DNA from: an uncultured Oscillospiraceae bacterium
GTDB lineage: Bacteria; Bacillota; Clostridia; Oscillospirales; Oscillospiraceae
Length of the DNA: 64,000 nt
NCBI GenBank assembly: GCA_947627285.1
Contig: CANQVL010000003.1
Span: 62,001-126,000 of the forward strand
Reading direction: 5' to 3'
Below the pieces are notes generated by a model. It had not been told where the DNA came from. It made no database searches and worked only from the letters and a program-made list of their open reading frames with translations. Below, one piece after another: positions 1 to 8,337 of the stretch. Numbering within the stretch: position 1 is the first letter of the stretch; each line of letters starts with the position of its first letter. Position numbers and translations under genes: made by a program.

Positions 1-969
1 TGCGGCTATCTTGACAGGACCTTCGGCGTCAAATACGAAAACAAGAATATCTGCGTAACCTCCGGCGCGAAGCACGTGCTGTATATCGCCATGCGCGTCA
101 TGCTCAACCCCGGCGACGAGGTCATTCTCCCGGCGCCCTACTGGGTGACATATGAGGAGGCGATAAGGATGTGCGGGGCGAAGCCCGTGATCCTCAAAAC
201 CGACGAGACCACAAGGTTCAAGGTCTCCCCGGAGCAGCTTGCCGCCGCGGTCACGGACAGGACCAAGGCCGTGATCCTCACAAACCCCTCCAACCCCACG
301 GGAATGCTCTACTCCGAGGAGGAGCTTCGCGCCCTTGCAAAGGTCATCGTGGAAAACGACCTCTACCTCATCGACGACGAGATCTACGCCACGCTTGTCT
401 ACGAGGGCAAATTCGTCTCCGCCGCCGCCATCGACCCGGAGCTTTACAAGCGCACCGTGGTCGTCAACGGCGTATCCAAGACCTACGCCATGACCGGCTG
501 GAGGATAGGCTTTGCCGCGGGACCGGCGGAGATCATAAAGCTCATGGACACCTACCTCAGCCACTCCACAGGCAACGCCTGCAACATCGCCCAGTACGCC
601 GCGATCGAGGCTTACAGCGGCGACCAAACATGCGTGGAGGAGATGCGCAAGAAATTTGCCGAGAGGCGGGAGTATTTCGTCAGCCGGGTAAACGCCATTG
701 ATAAGGTGAGCTGCCTTCCCCCCGACGGGGCGTTCTACATATTCATGAACGTCTCCAAAACCTTCGGCTCCACAATATGCGGGGAGGAGATACGCGACTC
801 CTCGGACTTTGCCCAGGCGCTTTTGAAGCACGGCCTTGTCGCCACGGTCCCCGGCGCCGCCTTCGGGTCCAACGAGCACATCCGCTGGAGCTACGCCACG
901 AGCCTTGAGAACATCAAAAAGGGTCTTGACAGGCTGGAAAAATTCCTAAATAACGAGCCTTTGGCATAA
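1..969 (+). CDS. PLP-dependent class I/II aminotransferase (5' truncated by window edge)
   Basis: The frame is open from base 1, so the N-terminus lies outside the window. The fold-type I aminotransferase signature is clear: NPSNPTG, DDEIYATLVY, and the Schiff-base lysine in SKTYAMTGWRIG (Lys codon 478-480), with a C-terminal HIRWSYA in which the Arg would bind the substrate carboxylate. This pattern fits the aspartate/aromatic aminotransferase (AspC/PatA) group, which moves amino groups between amino acids and 2-oxoacids in the cytoplasm. Exact substrate cannot be told from sequence. It ends in front of a terminator and is not co-transcribed with fba. Confidence 0.9.
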   Translation, partial: CGYLDRTFGVKYENKNICVTSGAKHVLYIAMRVMLNPGDEVILPAPYWVTYEEAIRMCGAKPVILKTDETTRFKVSPEQLAAAVTDRTKAVILTNPSNPTGMLYSEEELRALAKVIVENDLYLIDDEIYATLVYEGKFVSAAAIDPELYKRTVVVNGVSKTYAMTGWRIGFAAGPAEIIKLMDTYLSHSTGNACNIAQYAAIEAYSGDQTCVEEMRKKFAERREYFVSRVNAIDKVSCLPPDGAFYIFMNVSKTFGSTICGEEIRDSSDFAQALLKHGLVATVPGAAFGSNEHIRWSYATSLENIKKGLDRLEKFLNNEPLA

Positions 970-977
970 GAAGTCAA

Positions 978-1016
978 AACGCGGTACGTTGAAAAAGCGT
1001 GCCGCGTTATTTTTTG
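978..1016 (+). terminator. Intrinsic terminator after the aminotransferase
   Basis: AACGCGGTACG (978-988) pairs with CGTGCCGCGTT (998-1008) with one G-U pair across a 9-nt loop, followed by a T run. Confidence 0.85.
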
Positions 1017-1028
1017 CTATTTTTATAC

Positions 1029-1056
1029 TTGAATTGGCGGACCGATATGGTATAAT
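1029..1056 (+). promoter_or_regulatory. Sigma-A promoter for fba
   Basis: TTGAAT (1029-1034), a 16-bp spacer and a perfect TATAAT (1051-1056). The start site would be near 1063, giving a leader of about 37 nt to the fba ATG. Confidence 0.8.
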
Positions 1057-1099
1057 GGAACAGTCGAAAACCCAATCTTTCTACCGAGGAGTGACATAT

Positions 1100-2068
1100 A
1101 TGCCTTTAGTAACCACCACCGAGATGTTTAAGAAGGCCTATGACGGCGGCTACGCCGTGGGCGCCTTCAACGTAAACAACATGGAGATCGTCCAGGGGAT
1201 CACCGAGGCCGCCCGGGAGCAGCACGCGCCGCTGATCCTCCAGGTCAGCAAGGGCGCCCGCGCCTATGCAAACCACACCTACCTTGTGAAGCTTGTGGAG
1301 GCGGCTGTCATCGAGTGCCCCGACATTCCCATCGCCCTGCACCTTGACCACGGTCCCGACTTTGAGACCTGCAAGTCCTGCATCGACGGCGGCTTCACCT
1401 CCGTGATGATCGACGCCAGCTCCAAGCCCTTCGCCGAGAACATCGAGATCACCCGCAAGGTCGTGGAGTACGCCCACGACCACGGCGTCGTCGTGGAGGC
1501 GGAGCTCGGCTCCCTCGCCGGCGTGGAGGACGAGGTCAACGTCTCCGCCGAGGATTCCAGCTACACCCGCCCCGAGGAGGTGGAGGAGTTTGTCTCAAAG
1601 ACCGGCTGTGACTCCCTCGCCATCGCCATCGGCACCAGCCACGGCGCTTACAAGTTCACCGCCGCCCAGTGCACCCGCAACGAGCAGGGCGTCCTCGTTC
1701 CGCCTCCCCTGAGGTTTGACATCCTTGAGGAGGTATCCCGCCGCCTGCCCGGATTCCCCATCGTGCTCCACGGCTCCTCCAGCGTTCCCCAGGAATTTGT
1801 GAAGATGATCAACGAAAACGGCGGCAAAATGCCCGACGCCGTGGGTATCCCTGAGGAGCAGCTCAGAAAGGCGGCTACACTGTCCGTGTGCAAGATAAAC
1901 ATCGACTCCGACCTCCGCCTTGCCATGACCGGCTCCATCCGCAAGTATTTTGCGGATCACCCCGACCACTTTGACCCCCGCCAGTACCTGACTCCCGCCC
2001 GCGCCAACATCAAGGCCATCGTCACCCACAAGCTCATCGACGTCCTTGGCTGTGCCGGCAAAGCATAA
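1100..2068 (+). CDS. fba: Class II fructose-1,6-bisphosphate aldolase
   Basis: Zinc-dependent aldolase that reversibly splits fructose-1,6-bisphosphate into DHAP and glyceraldehyde-3-phosphate in glycolysis/gluconeogenesis. The 322-residue protein shows family landmarks in order: AFNVNNME near the start, HLDHGPDFE (catalytic Asp and zinc His), VEAELGSLAGVED, GTSHGAYK (zinc His) and VLHGSSSVP (zinc His/phosphate loop). I chose ATG 1100 because GAGGAG lies just upstream (1086-1091) and the promoter at 1029-1056 would sit inside the longer open frame that begins at 989. Monocistronic: own promoter and a following hairpin. A related ketose-bisphosphate aldolase (tagatose type) is possible, but the length and motifs fit Fba. 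Confidence 0.93.
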   Translation: MPLVTTTEMFKKAYDGGYAVGAFNVNNMEIVQGITEAAREQHAPLILQVSKGARAYANHTYLVKLVEAAVIECPDIPIALHLDHGPDFETCKSCIDGGFTSVMIDASSKPFAENIEITRKVVEYAHDHGVVVEAELGSLAGVEDEVNVSAEDSSYTRPEEVEEFVSKTGCDSLAIAIGTSHGAYKFTAAQCTRNEQGVLVPPPLRFDILEEVSRRLPGFPIVLHGSSSVPQEFVKMINENGGKMPDAVGIPEEQLRKAATLSVCKINIDSDLRLAMTGSIRKYFADHPDHFDPRQYLTPARANIKAIVTHKLIDVLGCAGKA

Positions 2069-2076
2069 AAGCCATT

Positions 2077-2103
2077 AAGGAGGCGCGCCATGCTCGCCTC
2101 CTT
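2077..2103 (+). terminator. Hairpin after fba
   Basis: AAGGAGGCG (2077-2085) pairs with CGCCTCCTT (2095-2103), followed by a weak T-rich stretch. Probable intrinsic terminator. Confidence 0.6.
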
Positions 2104-2127
2104 TGAAATTTTCGGGGTGGTGACAAA

Positions 2128-4041
2128 ATGGAAGAAAAAGACCCCCGTTTAGAACCGGAGGATACCGGTTACACCGTGGAGGACATCATAAAGGATTACT
2201 ACTCGGACGCGGATAACGCTCCCGCGCCGGAATACGGGGACATTGAGCCCGAAGCTGCGCCGGTGCCTGGCACCGAGCCGGAGCCGGAAACCGAGCCCGA
2301 GCCCGAAGCGGAGCCTGAGCCCGAATTTGAGCCCGAATCAGGACCCGAGCCTGGTTGGACGGATTTTGAGCCGGAGCCGGAGGAGCCCGACGGCGAGCTG
2401 GAAAACGCCGGCGCCCAGGAGCCGGACGGCAAAAGCCGCAAGCGGAGGGTGAGGAAGCCCGACACGGAGCTCATCGGCGTCGCCGCCGTGTGCGTGCCTG
2501 CCGCCGCGCTGACGGCAAGCGCCCTCATCTTCCAAATGTCCGACATGGCGTGGAGCATACTTGTTATCGCCGGAATGCTCCTTTCCTGCCTTCCGCTCAT
2601 AGCCTGGAGCTGGGCGCACATCAAGGACCCGTCCCGCTCCCGCGCCCCCGCGGTGATGTTCGTCTCCGTGGTCATGTGCGTCGCGGCGGTGGAGCCAGCC
2701 GAGGCGGGTATCGCCGCGATAATATTTGACATACTGTTTTTGATCCTGGAAAGGGTGTCCGCGCGCTTGACGGGAAATGTGCTGGACAGGCTTGACGATA
2801 AGTGCGACGGGATAGACCCCAACCGGGATATGCGCCTTTCCCAGTGCCTTACCGAGCTGAGGGCGGGAAAAATCGGGGCCGTTTCGGAGCTTCGCCTTCT
2901 GGAAAAGTACATCTTCTTCGGCGCCGCCGCTGCCGCCGTCCTCTTTGCCCTTATCCCGGCGCTCTTTGACGGGTTCGACTTTTTAAAGTGGCTCGCCAGG
3001 GCTTCCGTTCTCGTTTCCGTGTGCGTATACAGCGGCGAGCTTGGGGCTCTTCTCGGGTGCTCCGTGGCGGTGGAGGACGCCTTTAGTAACGGTCTTTGGA
3101 TAGGCGGCACCGGCGTCATCGAGGCGGCGGCGGACATAGGCTCCGTGCTCTACAACAAGACCGGCGCCGTCACCGACGGGGTGTATACCGTGGCGGACAC
3201 CGACCCCGTGAGGATAAGCTCCGACCAGCTCCTCTATCTTGCCGCCTACGCCGGAGTTTACTCCGAGCACCCCATAAACAAGGCGGTCCGCGCCGCCAGC
3301 GGCGTTGTTCCCGACAGGTCCCTCATAACAAATCAGCGGGTGATTCCGGGCTACGGCAGCATGGTCCGCCTGGCAGACGGACAGCTTGTGGGCATCGGCA
3401 ACATCGACTTCATGGAGACGCTGGGCGTCAAGGGGAATATGTACGTCCCCGGCTGTACCTGCGCCTTCGTGTGCGTGGACAAGGTATGCGTCGGGCGGAT
3501 AGATTTTACCGACAGCGTACTGCCGGACAGCGTCAACGCCGCCGGCGACCTGCGGCGCGCGGGAGTGGCGAACGTGGCGATAATGACCGGCGACAACGCC
3601 CTCTCCGCCACAAATGTGGCGCGCAGGGTGGGCATCACCGAGATCTACTCCGACTGCCGCCCCAAGGACAAGCTGGAGCGCCTCCGGTACATCCAGGATA
3701 CTCAGGACCCCGGCGACCGCACGGCGTTTGTCAGCCGCGCCGGGTGCGACAGAGAGCTTTTGGAGCTCGCCAACGTCTCCGTCACGATCGGGGTGGGGGA
3801 GGACACCACCGCCCATTTCCCCGACGTCATAATAGCCGACGGCGGCGTATCGCGCCTATCCCGCCTCATAAGGGTGTCCGCAAGGGTCCGTAAGAACGCC
3901 GCTGTCACCTTCTTCGCCTCAGCCGCCGCAAGGCTCCTCACGGCGATTTTGGGGCTTACGGGCGTCTTGCCACTCTGGGGCTCCGTCCTCGTCATGTTCG
4001 CCCTTCACGGCTTTTCACTGTACAACACAAAAATCAAATAG
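2128..4041 (+). CDS. P-type ATPase-like membrane protein with degenerate catalytic motifs (predicted inactive)
   Basis: 637 residues. Residues ~45-95 are a Glu-Pro rich low-complexity tract. Hydrophobic pairs follow near 115-200 and 260-310, then P- and N-domain-like sequence, then two C-terminal hydrophobic segments. The architecture resembles a heavy-metal (P1B) ATPase: the N-domain His-Pro motif survives (SEHPINKAV, H381-P382), as does TGD (487-489). But the phosphorylation motif DKTGT reads NKTGA (Asn343 replaces the phosphorylated Asp), GDGxND reads SRAGCD, and no CPx/TPC transport motif precedes it. Ion pumping by the standard mechanism therefore looks impossible; a regulatory or nucleotide-sensing role is my inference. 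SD GGGGTGGTG precedes ATG 2128. It lies downstream of fba past a hairpin, so co-transcription is uncertain. Confidence 0.75.
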   Translation: MEEKDPRLEPEDTGYTVEDIIKDYYSDADNAPAPEYGDIEPEAAPVPGTEPEPETEPEPEAEPEPEFEPESGPEPGWTDFEPEPEEPDGELENAGAQEPDGKSRKRRVRKPDTELIGVAAVCVPAAALTASALIFQMSDMAWSILVIAGMLLSCLPLIAWSWAHIKDPSRSRAPAVMFVSVVMCVAAVEPAEAGIAAIIFDILFLILERVSARLTGNVLDRLDDKCDGIDPNRDMRLSQCLTELRAGKIGAVSELRLLEKYIFFGAAAAAVLFALIPALFDGFDFLKWLARASVLVSVCVYSGELGALLGCSVAVEDAFSNGLWIGGTGVIEAAADIGSVLYNKTGAVTDGVYTVADTDPVRISSDQLLYLAAYAGVYSEHPINKAVRAASGVVPDRSLITNQRVIPGYGSMVRLADGQLVGIGNIDFMETLGVKGNMYVPGCTCAFVCVDKVCVGRIDFTDSVLPDSVNAAGDLRRAGVANVAIMTGDNALSATNVARRVGITEIYSDCRPKDKLERLRYIQDTQDPGDRTAFVSRAGCDRELLELANVSVTIGVGEDTTAHFPDVIIADGGVSRLSRLIRVSARVRKNAAVTFFASAAARLLTAILGLTGVLPLWGSVLVMFALHGFSLYNTKIK

Positions 4042-4047
4042 CTCTAT

Positions 4048-4079
4048 GGCGGGAAAAATTTTCATTTTCCCGCCTTTTT
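4048..4079 (+). terminator. Intrinsic terminator
   Basis: GGCGGGAAAA (4048-4057) pairs with TTTTCCCGCC (4065-4074), followed by TTTTT. Confidence 0.9.
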
Positions 4080-4083
4080 ACTG

Positions 4084-4137
4084 TTGACATTCTCGAATAT
4101 CGAGATTATAATAAGCACACAAACTCGATTATCGAGA
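4084..4137 (+). promoter_or_regulatory. Promoter with two palindromic PadR-type operators
   Basis: Consensus promoter: TTGACA (4084-4089), 17-bp spacer, TATAAT (4107-4112). A perfect palindrome TCTCGAATATCGAGA (4091-4105) fills the spacer and a second, CTCGATTATCGAG (4124-4136), covers the expected start of transcription. The next gene encodes a PadR repressor, so these are very likely its autoregulatory operators; binding would block RNA polymerase directly. Confidence 0.85.
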
Positions 4138-4180
4138 AAACGGCGGGGGACGCTCCGCCGACGAAAGGGGAGGCGGTAAA

Positions 4181-4504
4181 ATGCCCAGGGCGAGGCTACA
4201 AACGCTTACTGAGCAGATGTTTTATACGCTCCTGTGCCTGGATACCGAGTGCTGCGGCATAGACATTCTGGACCGTGTGCCGGAGATGACCGGCGGGCGG
4301 GTGCGCGTGGGCTCCGGCACGCTTTACACGCTCCTTGAGCAGTTCCTTGAGGAGGGCTTTATCAGGGAGACACGTGTGGAGGGCAGACGGCGCAGTTATA
4401 TCCTCACAGCCTCCGGCAGGGATGTTCTGGAGAGGGAGTATCGGCGCATCATCCGCCAGGCGGAGGATTACAGAAGGATTTTCGGGAAGGAGGACGTAAA
4501 ATGA
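4181..4504 (+). CDS. PadR family transcriptional regulator
   Basis: 107-residue winged-helix protein of PadR subfamily-2 size (no large C-terminal domain). LYTLLEQFLEEGFI and the wing TRVEGRRRSYILTASG are typical of the family, followed by a C-terminal dimerisation helix. A GGGGAGG SD lies upstream of ATG 4181. Its stop overlaps the start of the next gene (ATGA, 4501-4504), so the regulator and the DUF2812 protein are translationally coupled. The two palindromes in its own promoter indicate autoregulation. Homologues respond to small ligands or membrane stress, but the ligand here is unknown. Confidence 0.92.
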   Translation: MPRARLQTLTEQMFYTLLCLDTECCGIDILDRVPEMTGGRVRVGSGTLYTLLEQFLEEGFIRETRVEGRRRSYILTASGRDVLEREYRRIIRQAEDYRRIFGKEDVK

Positions 4505-5886
4505 AGGACAAAAAGCGGCAGTATGAGATATATTCTTTCCTGGACTACGACGGCCTGGCGGACCACTTCGGAAGGATGTCGGAAAAGGGCTGGCTGTTCG
4601 AGGGCTCTGGGCCCTTCTATCGGATATACACGCGCGTGGAGCCAAAGCGCCGGAGCTTCTATATCTCCTATTTCCCCAAGGCGTCGGAATTTGACCCCGG
4701 TTTGGGCGAGGAACAGCAGGAGTTCGCGGATTTCTGCCGGCGCACCGGCTGGCGTCTTGCCGGCACAGCGGCGCAGATGCAGGTATTCTATAACGAAAGC
4801 GAAAACCCCGTGCCCATCGAGACTGACCCGGCGCTGGAGGTGGAGACGATCAACCGCGCCGCGTGGAAAAGCTATCTGCCCACGCACCTCTTCCTGCTGG
4901 CGGTGGCGGTTTTTGAGCTGCTGACCATGGGCTTGAGGCTGTTTACAGACGCGGTGGATTTCCTCTCACGGGCAAGCTCACTTTTTACCGTCACGACGGC
5001 ATTCATCCTTCTGGCGGTGAGCCTGGTGGAGCTGAGCTCATACTTCCTGTGGCTGCGAAGGGCGCGTAAGGCGGCGCGGGTGGGGGAGTGGACGCCCTCG
5101 GTGAGCCACCGGAGGTTCCAAAAGGCGTTCCTTGCCGTTTTGCTGGTGGATTTGGCGGTGTATCTAATTGATATGGCGGTCAGCGGCAACCGCCTCTTGC
5201 TCGCGGCAATGCTGCTGATGACGTCTCTTATTCTGGTGTCCGTCCTCGTGACCTTGGGCGTGAAGGCGCTTATGAAGCGCCTGGGCGTGCCCGGACGCGT
5301 AAACATGACCGTCACCTTTTTGACGGCGGTGGTGCTCAGCGTTGTGATCGTCAGCTTTTCCGTGTTCACCCTTGTGGGCTTCAGCGACAGGCTCCCGTGG
5401 CTCCGCGATTCCGGCGGCGTCCCGCTGGAGCTCTCGGAGCTCTGCGGCGGGGAGGAGGGGGATATGTACACCGTGACCCGCCGGGACGGATCTCTCCTCA
5501 TGACGCGCCTGGAGAGCTATCAGCGCCCCGACAGGTCAACCTGGCACAGCGACGAGACGCTGGAGTATACCGTGTACGCCTCGCGCTTTCCCGCGCTCAC
5601 GGACCTTGCGATACGCAAGCTTCTGGAGAAAAACATGAAGGACTCCCTGGAGGACGGTTACGTGTACATTGACCACTACGAGCCCGTGGACCCGTCGCCC
5701 TGGCACGCTCAAGGGGCCTACAGGCGGCTCATAAGCTGGATGAGCGACGGGGAAGAGGCGGAGTATATGACCTGCTGGTTCCTTGACTACGGCGGCACGG
5801 TGGTAAGCCTGAAGCTCGGCTCCGAGCCCACGCCGGAGCAGATGGACCTCATCGCCCAAAGGCTGGGGAACGTGAAAGGAGATTGA
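4501..5886 (+). CDS. DUF2812 domain membrane protein
   Basis: 461 residues. The first ~110 form a DUF2812-type domain (SFLDYDGLADHFGRMSEKGW, RRTGWRL, TDPALEVETI), followed by about four hydrophobic segments (residues ~125-290) and a C-terminal soluble domain of ~170 residues. DUF2812 genes commonly follow a small PadR regulator in Firmicutes, as here. Role unknown; a membrane sensor or stress-response component is inferred from context only. The start overlaps padR by 4 nt and the stop lies 1 nt before the next ATG. Confidence 0.82.
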   Translation: MKDKKRQYEIYSFLDYDGLADHFGRMSEKGWLFEGSGPFYRIYTRVEPKRRSFYISYFPKASEFDPGLGEEQQEFADFCRRTGWRLAGTAAQMQVFYNESENPVPIETDPALEVETINRAAWKSYLPTHLFLLAVAVFELLTMGLRLFTDAVDFLSRASSLFTVTTAFILLAVSLVELSSYFLWLRRARKAARVGEWTPSVSHRRFQKAFLAVLLVDLAVYLIDMAVSGNRLLLAAMLLMTSLILVSVLVTLGVKALMKRLGVPGRVNMTVTFLTAVVLSVVIVSFSVFTLVGFSDRLPWLRDSGGVPLELSELCGGEEGDMYTVTRRDGSLLMTRLESYQRPDRSTWHSDETLEYTVYASRFPALTDLAIRKLLEKNMKDSLEDGYVYIDHYEPVDPSPWHAQGAYRRLISWMSDGEEAEYMTCWFLDYGGTVVSLKLGSEPTPEQMDLIAQRLGNVKGD

Positions 5887-5887
5887 A

Positions 5888-6736
5888 ATGAAAAATATCC
5901 TAATACGCCCGGAGGCGTTCTCGCCATTTGACTATGACGGCATAGCGGAGCGCCTTGAGGAAATGGCGGCAAGGGGCTGGATGGTGGAGAAAACGTGCCC
6001 CATTTTTTGGACCTACCGGCGAACAGACCCGGCAAGGCTCGCCTTCCACGTCTCCTACCTGCCCGGCACCTCGCCCTACGACCCGTCAAGCTCGCCGGGG
6101 AGGGCGGAATACGCTGACCTGTGCGGACACACCGGCTGGCGTCACGCGGCGTCCTGGGGGAGCGCGGAGATATTTTATTCCGCCGGAAATGACAGTGCGC
6201 CCATTGACACAGATCCGGCGCTGAGGGTTTGGAGCGTTCACAACGCGGCGATGAAAAGCCTGCTGCCGTTTTGCGCGGTTGCTGTGCCCTGTATGGTTTT
6301 CTGCCTCCTCGCTGTCCTGCGGGGAGCCGTATCCGTCCCGCCGCTGACAGCCGCCCTCTGCGCCGCTGTTTTCGCGCAGACGGCAGTCTATTACACCCTT
6401 GAGACGCTTACGTACCTCACCTGGTATCGGCGCGCCGTGAAAGCGGCGGGAAAAGGGGAGTGGACCAGGTCGCCCTCTCTCAGCCGCCTCCTGCGCGTCC
6501 TGTCGGCGCTGTCGCTCACGGAGACATTGATATTCTCCCTCGCCCCGATAATCACCGCCGGCACTCTTACCCCCGCGCTTTGCGCGGCACTGATTGCCGT
6601 CCTCTTCGTTGGGACCGACCTTATGCGCGAGCGCCTATGCATAATAGGCACTTCACGCCCCCGCACCCGCGCCGCGACCGCCCTCGCAACCCTGACAATC
6701 TTCACCGCCGCCTCCCTTCTCCTGAATCTAATCTGA
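5888..6736 (+). CDS. DUF2812 domain membrane protein (second copy)
   Basis: 282 residues, a shorter paralogue of the preceding gene. The N-terminus repeats its pattern (FDYDGIAERLEEMAARGWMVEK, HTGWRHA, TDPALRVWSVHN) and is followed by four to five hydrophobic segments, but the long C-terminal extracytoplasmic-type domain is absent. SD AAAGGAG precedes ATG 5888. Third gene of the padR operon. Function unknown. Confidence 0.8.
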   Translation: MKNILIRPEAFSPFDYDGIAERLEEMAARGWMVEKTCPIFWTYRRTDPARLAFHVSYLPGTSPYDPSSSPGRAEYADLCGHTGWRHAASWGSAEIFYSAGNDSAPIDTDPALRVWSVHNAAMKSLLPFCAVAVPCMVFCLLAVLRGAVSVPPLTAALCAAVFAQTAVYYTLETLTYLTWYRRAVKAAGKGEWTRSPSLSRLLRVLSALSLTETLIFSLAPIITAGTLTPALCAALIAVLFVGTDLMRERLCIIGTSRPRTRAATALATLTIFTAASLLLNLI

Positions 6737-6772
6737 GAGCCGTCACTGCACAGTGAAACCCACAAATAAAAT

Positions 6773-6947
6773 ATTTTTCCGACGGCATGTACGTCGGAAA
6801 AATCACCTTATGTTTTGCAAGCGTGCGCCCCTTCGGGGCGTGCGCGCAGCAAAACAGCAGGAAAAATCCCTTGAATTCCGCAGAATTCAAGGGATTTTTC
6901 TGAACGTTTCCCCCTTATCTCAAAAGGGCGCAGCCCTTTTGAGATAA
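6773..6947. repeat. Cluster of consecutive perfect hairpins in a gene-free gap
   Basis: The gap 6737-6950 holds three perfect palindromes: ATTTTTCCGACG...CGTCGGAAAAAT (6773-6803), a 17-bp-arm hairpin around GAATTC CGCA GAATTC flanked by A and T runs (6862-6899), and a 15-bp-arm hairpin around AAAAGGGC GCA GCCCTTTT (6915-6947). A weaker GC-rich stem (CGCCCC/GGGGCG with flanking TTTTGC/GCAAAA) sits between the first two at about 6814-6855. The last would terminate the minus-strand gene ending at 6951; the middle one could terminate in both directions. Four stems in 175 bp exceeds what two convergent genes need. Confidence 0.8.
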
Positions 6948-6950
6948 TTC

Positions 6951-7673
6951 TTATGGCATATCCCTCGAGCAGAACACGCCATTCTGGAACAGGCGCTCGT
7001 CAATATACCGCGTAACGCACCACACGAATCTCTCGCGTGTATCGTCCTCATCGTAGGGACACTCGGAAAAATCTTTGGAGAACATGTTGAAATACATTCC
7101 CCATTCGGCCTTCTTCCGAACAATCTCCTCGTTTACGTCATAGAACGCGCCGACAACCGCCTCCAGCTCCTCGGTCTTCACATAATATTTGGGGTCATCG
7201 TCGAGCCATGCGTTCAAACGTCTGTCGTCTGTGGCGAAGGGCTGTCCGTACCGCCAGCCCTCCCGATAGTCAGGCCAACACCTGGGACCGTAACCTATAT
7301 CGTAGTTATCTACGAAATCGTCAAGCCACCCGTAGAATGACAGCACATAGACCTCCTGACCCTTTTTCAGCGTAAGCACAGGCCACCAGTCCCCCGGGTG
7401 CGCATAGTAATGCACATCGCACGGGAGAGCGACGGTCTTTACATAACGCAGGCCGTCGTCGGGGAGGGCATACATCTTGCTTAAATACTTAACGTAGTCT
7501 AAAAAATTCATCTCATCAAGCGGTACATTTTGGGAATATGGCTCTCCCAGCCCGTTGTCCACGAAATCAGCCAGGAGCGCGGGCTCGCTTTCCTCCTGCC
7601 GCGTCAGGAAAAAAACTCCTACGGCGCAGGCAATGACGACCAGGGCGCAGACGGGTATCCAAATCTTCTTCAT
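6951..7673 (-). CDS. Membrane-anchored protein of unknown function
   Basis: 240 residues starting MKKIWIPVCALVVIACAVGVFF, a single N-terminal hydrophobic helix (signal anchor or uncleaved signal), then an acidic, Trp/Tyr-rich soluble domain rich in Asp (e.g. DNYDIGYGPRCWPDY). Only two cysteines lie near C-terminal motif CPYDED and RFVWCVTRY. I recognise no family. The SD on the minus strand (GGAGGAGATACGG) supports ATG 7673. Separate from its neighbours: hairpins follow it and about 120 bp separates it from the next gene. Confidence 0.65.
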   Translation of the reverse strand: MKKIWIPVCALVVIACAVGVFFLTRQEESEPALLADFVDNGLGEPYSQNVPLDEMNFLDYVKYLSKMYALPDDGLRYVKTVALPCDVHYYAHPGDWWPVLTLKKGQEVYVLSFYGWLDDFVDNYDIGYGPRCWPDYREGWRYGQPFATDDRRLNAWLDDDPKYYVKTEELEAVVGAFYDVNEEIVRKKAEWGMYFNMFSKDFSECPYDEDDTRERFVWCVTRYIDERLFQNGVFCSRDMP

Positions 7674-7790
7674 GCCGTATCTCCTCCTTCGCTGTCGCGC
7701 TTTTTTACAATATTATAGCATTCGTGTGAAATTAACGCAAGCTTTTCACATAAATTCGCGCAATTCAGGGAGGAGAAAACAAGGGCCGAT

Positions 7791-8075
7791 TTAAGTATAC
7801 ACCGTTTCCTCCTTGTACAGCGTGTCCTCAACCACGTCCTTCAGCGTTGTCGGGGTGACGAGGCACCGGCAGAGGGTGTCCGCGAGGGCGGCGGCGCGGC
7901 TTTTGTCGCCGTAGATGTCGAGAAGCTCCCCCTCGTCTCCGCCGGACATCCTGACCGCCACGCCGAAGCGCGTATATGCCCGTCCCTCAACGGGGACCTC
8001 GCATTCCGTGACGTAGTAACCGATCTCCTGCCCCTTCAGGCGGGCGCTGTGGATATAAGTATATTTGACGTCCAT
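7791..8075 (-). CDS. Small conserved-type protein, resembles DUF6514 family
   Basis: 94 residues. A strong SD (AAGGAGGTATTATT) precedes the ATG on the minus strand, so the gene is likely real. The pattern of an N-terminal beta-rich part (YTRFGVAVRM) followed by a helix and C-terminal DVVEDTLYKEE resembles DUF6514 proteins of Clostridia, which have no known role. Assignment from memory of the family pattern, moderate confidence. It is divergent from hppA. Confidence 0.6.
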   Translation of the reverse strand: MDVKYTYIHSARLKGQEIGYYVTECEVPVEGRAYTRFGVAVRMSGGDEGELLDIYGDKSRAAALADTLCRCLVTPTTLKDVVEDTLYKEETVYT

Positions 8076-8273
8076 AATAATACCTCCTTGAATGTAAATG
8101 TATTTTTTACGATATTCACATTATCCTACATTCTGAGACTTTTTTCCATAAAATTCGTTCGCAAGGTTTAGACAATCATCGACAAATTTCCTTGCAAAAA
8201 CCGCGATTTTTCGATTTGCCGATACAAGACAGCGCCGTTTTCGGCATTTTGCTGTCCGTGGGAAAAATATTTC

Positions 8274-8302
8274 TTGCCAACGGTCCCTTAGGACGCTATA
8301 AT
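8274..8302 (+). promoter_or_regulatory. Promoter of hppA in the 262-bp divergent gap
   Basis: TTGCCA (8274-8279), 17-bp spacer, TATAAT (8297-8302); SD GGAGG at 8324-8328. The rest of the gap 8076-8337 holds the start region of the divergent small gene and nothing else I can support. Confidence 0.8.
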
Positions 8303-8337
8303 GGTTCTATTCACATTTTACATGGAGGTATTCAACT

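Noticed and set aside
2128-4041. Sequencing error as cause of NKTGA
   Set aside because: One G-to-A change could explain Asn343, but GDGxND is also lost through several substitutions and the ion-site motif is absent.
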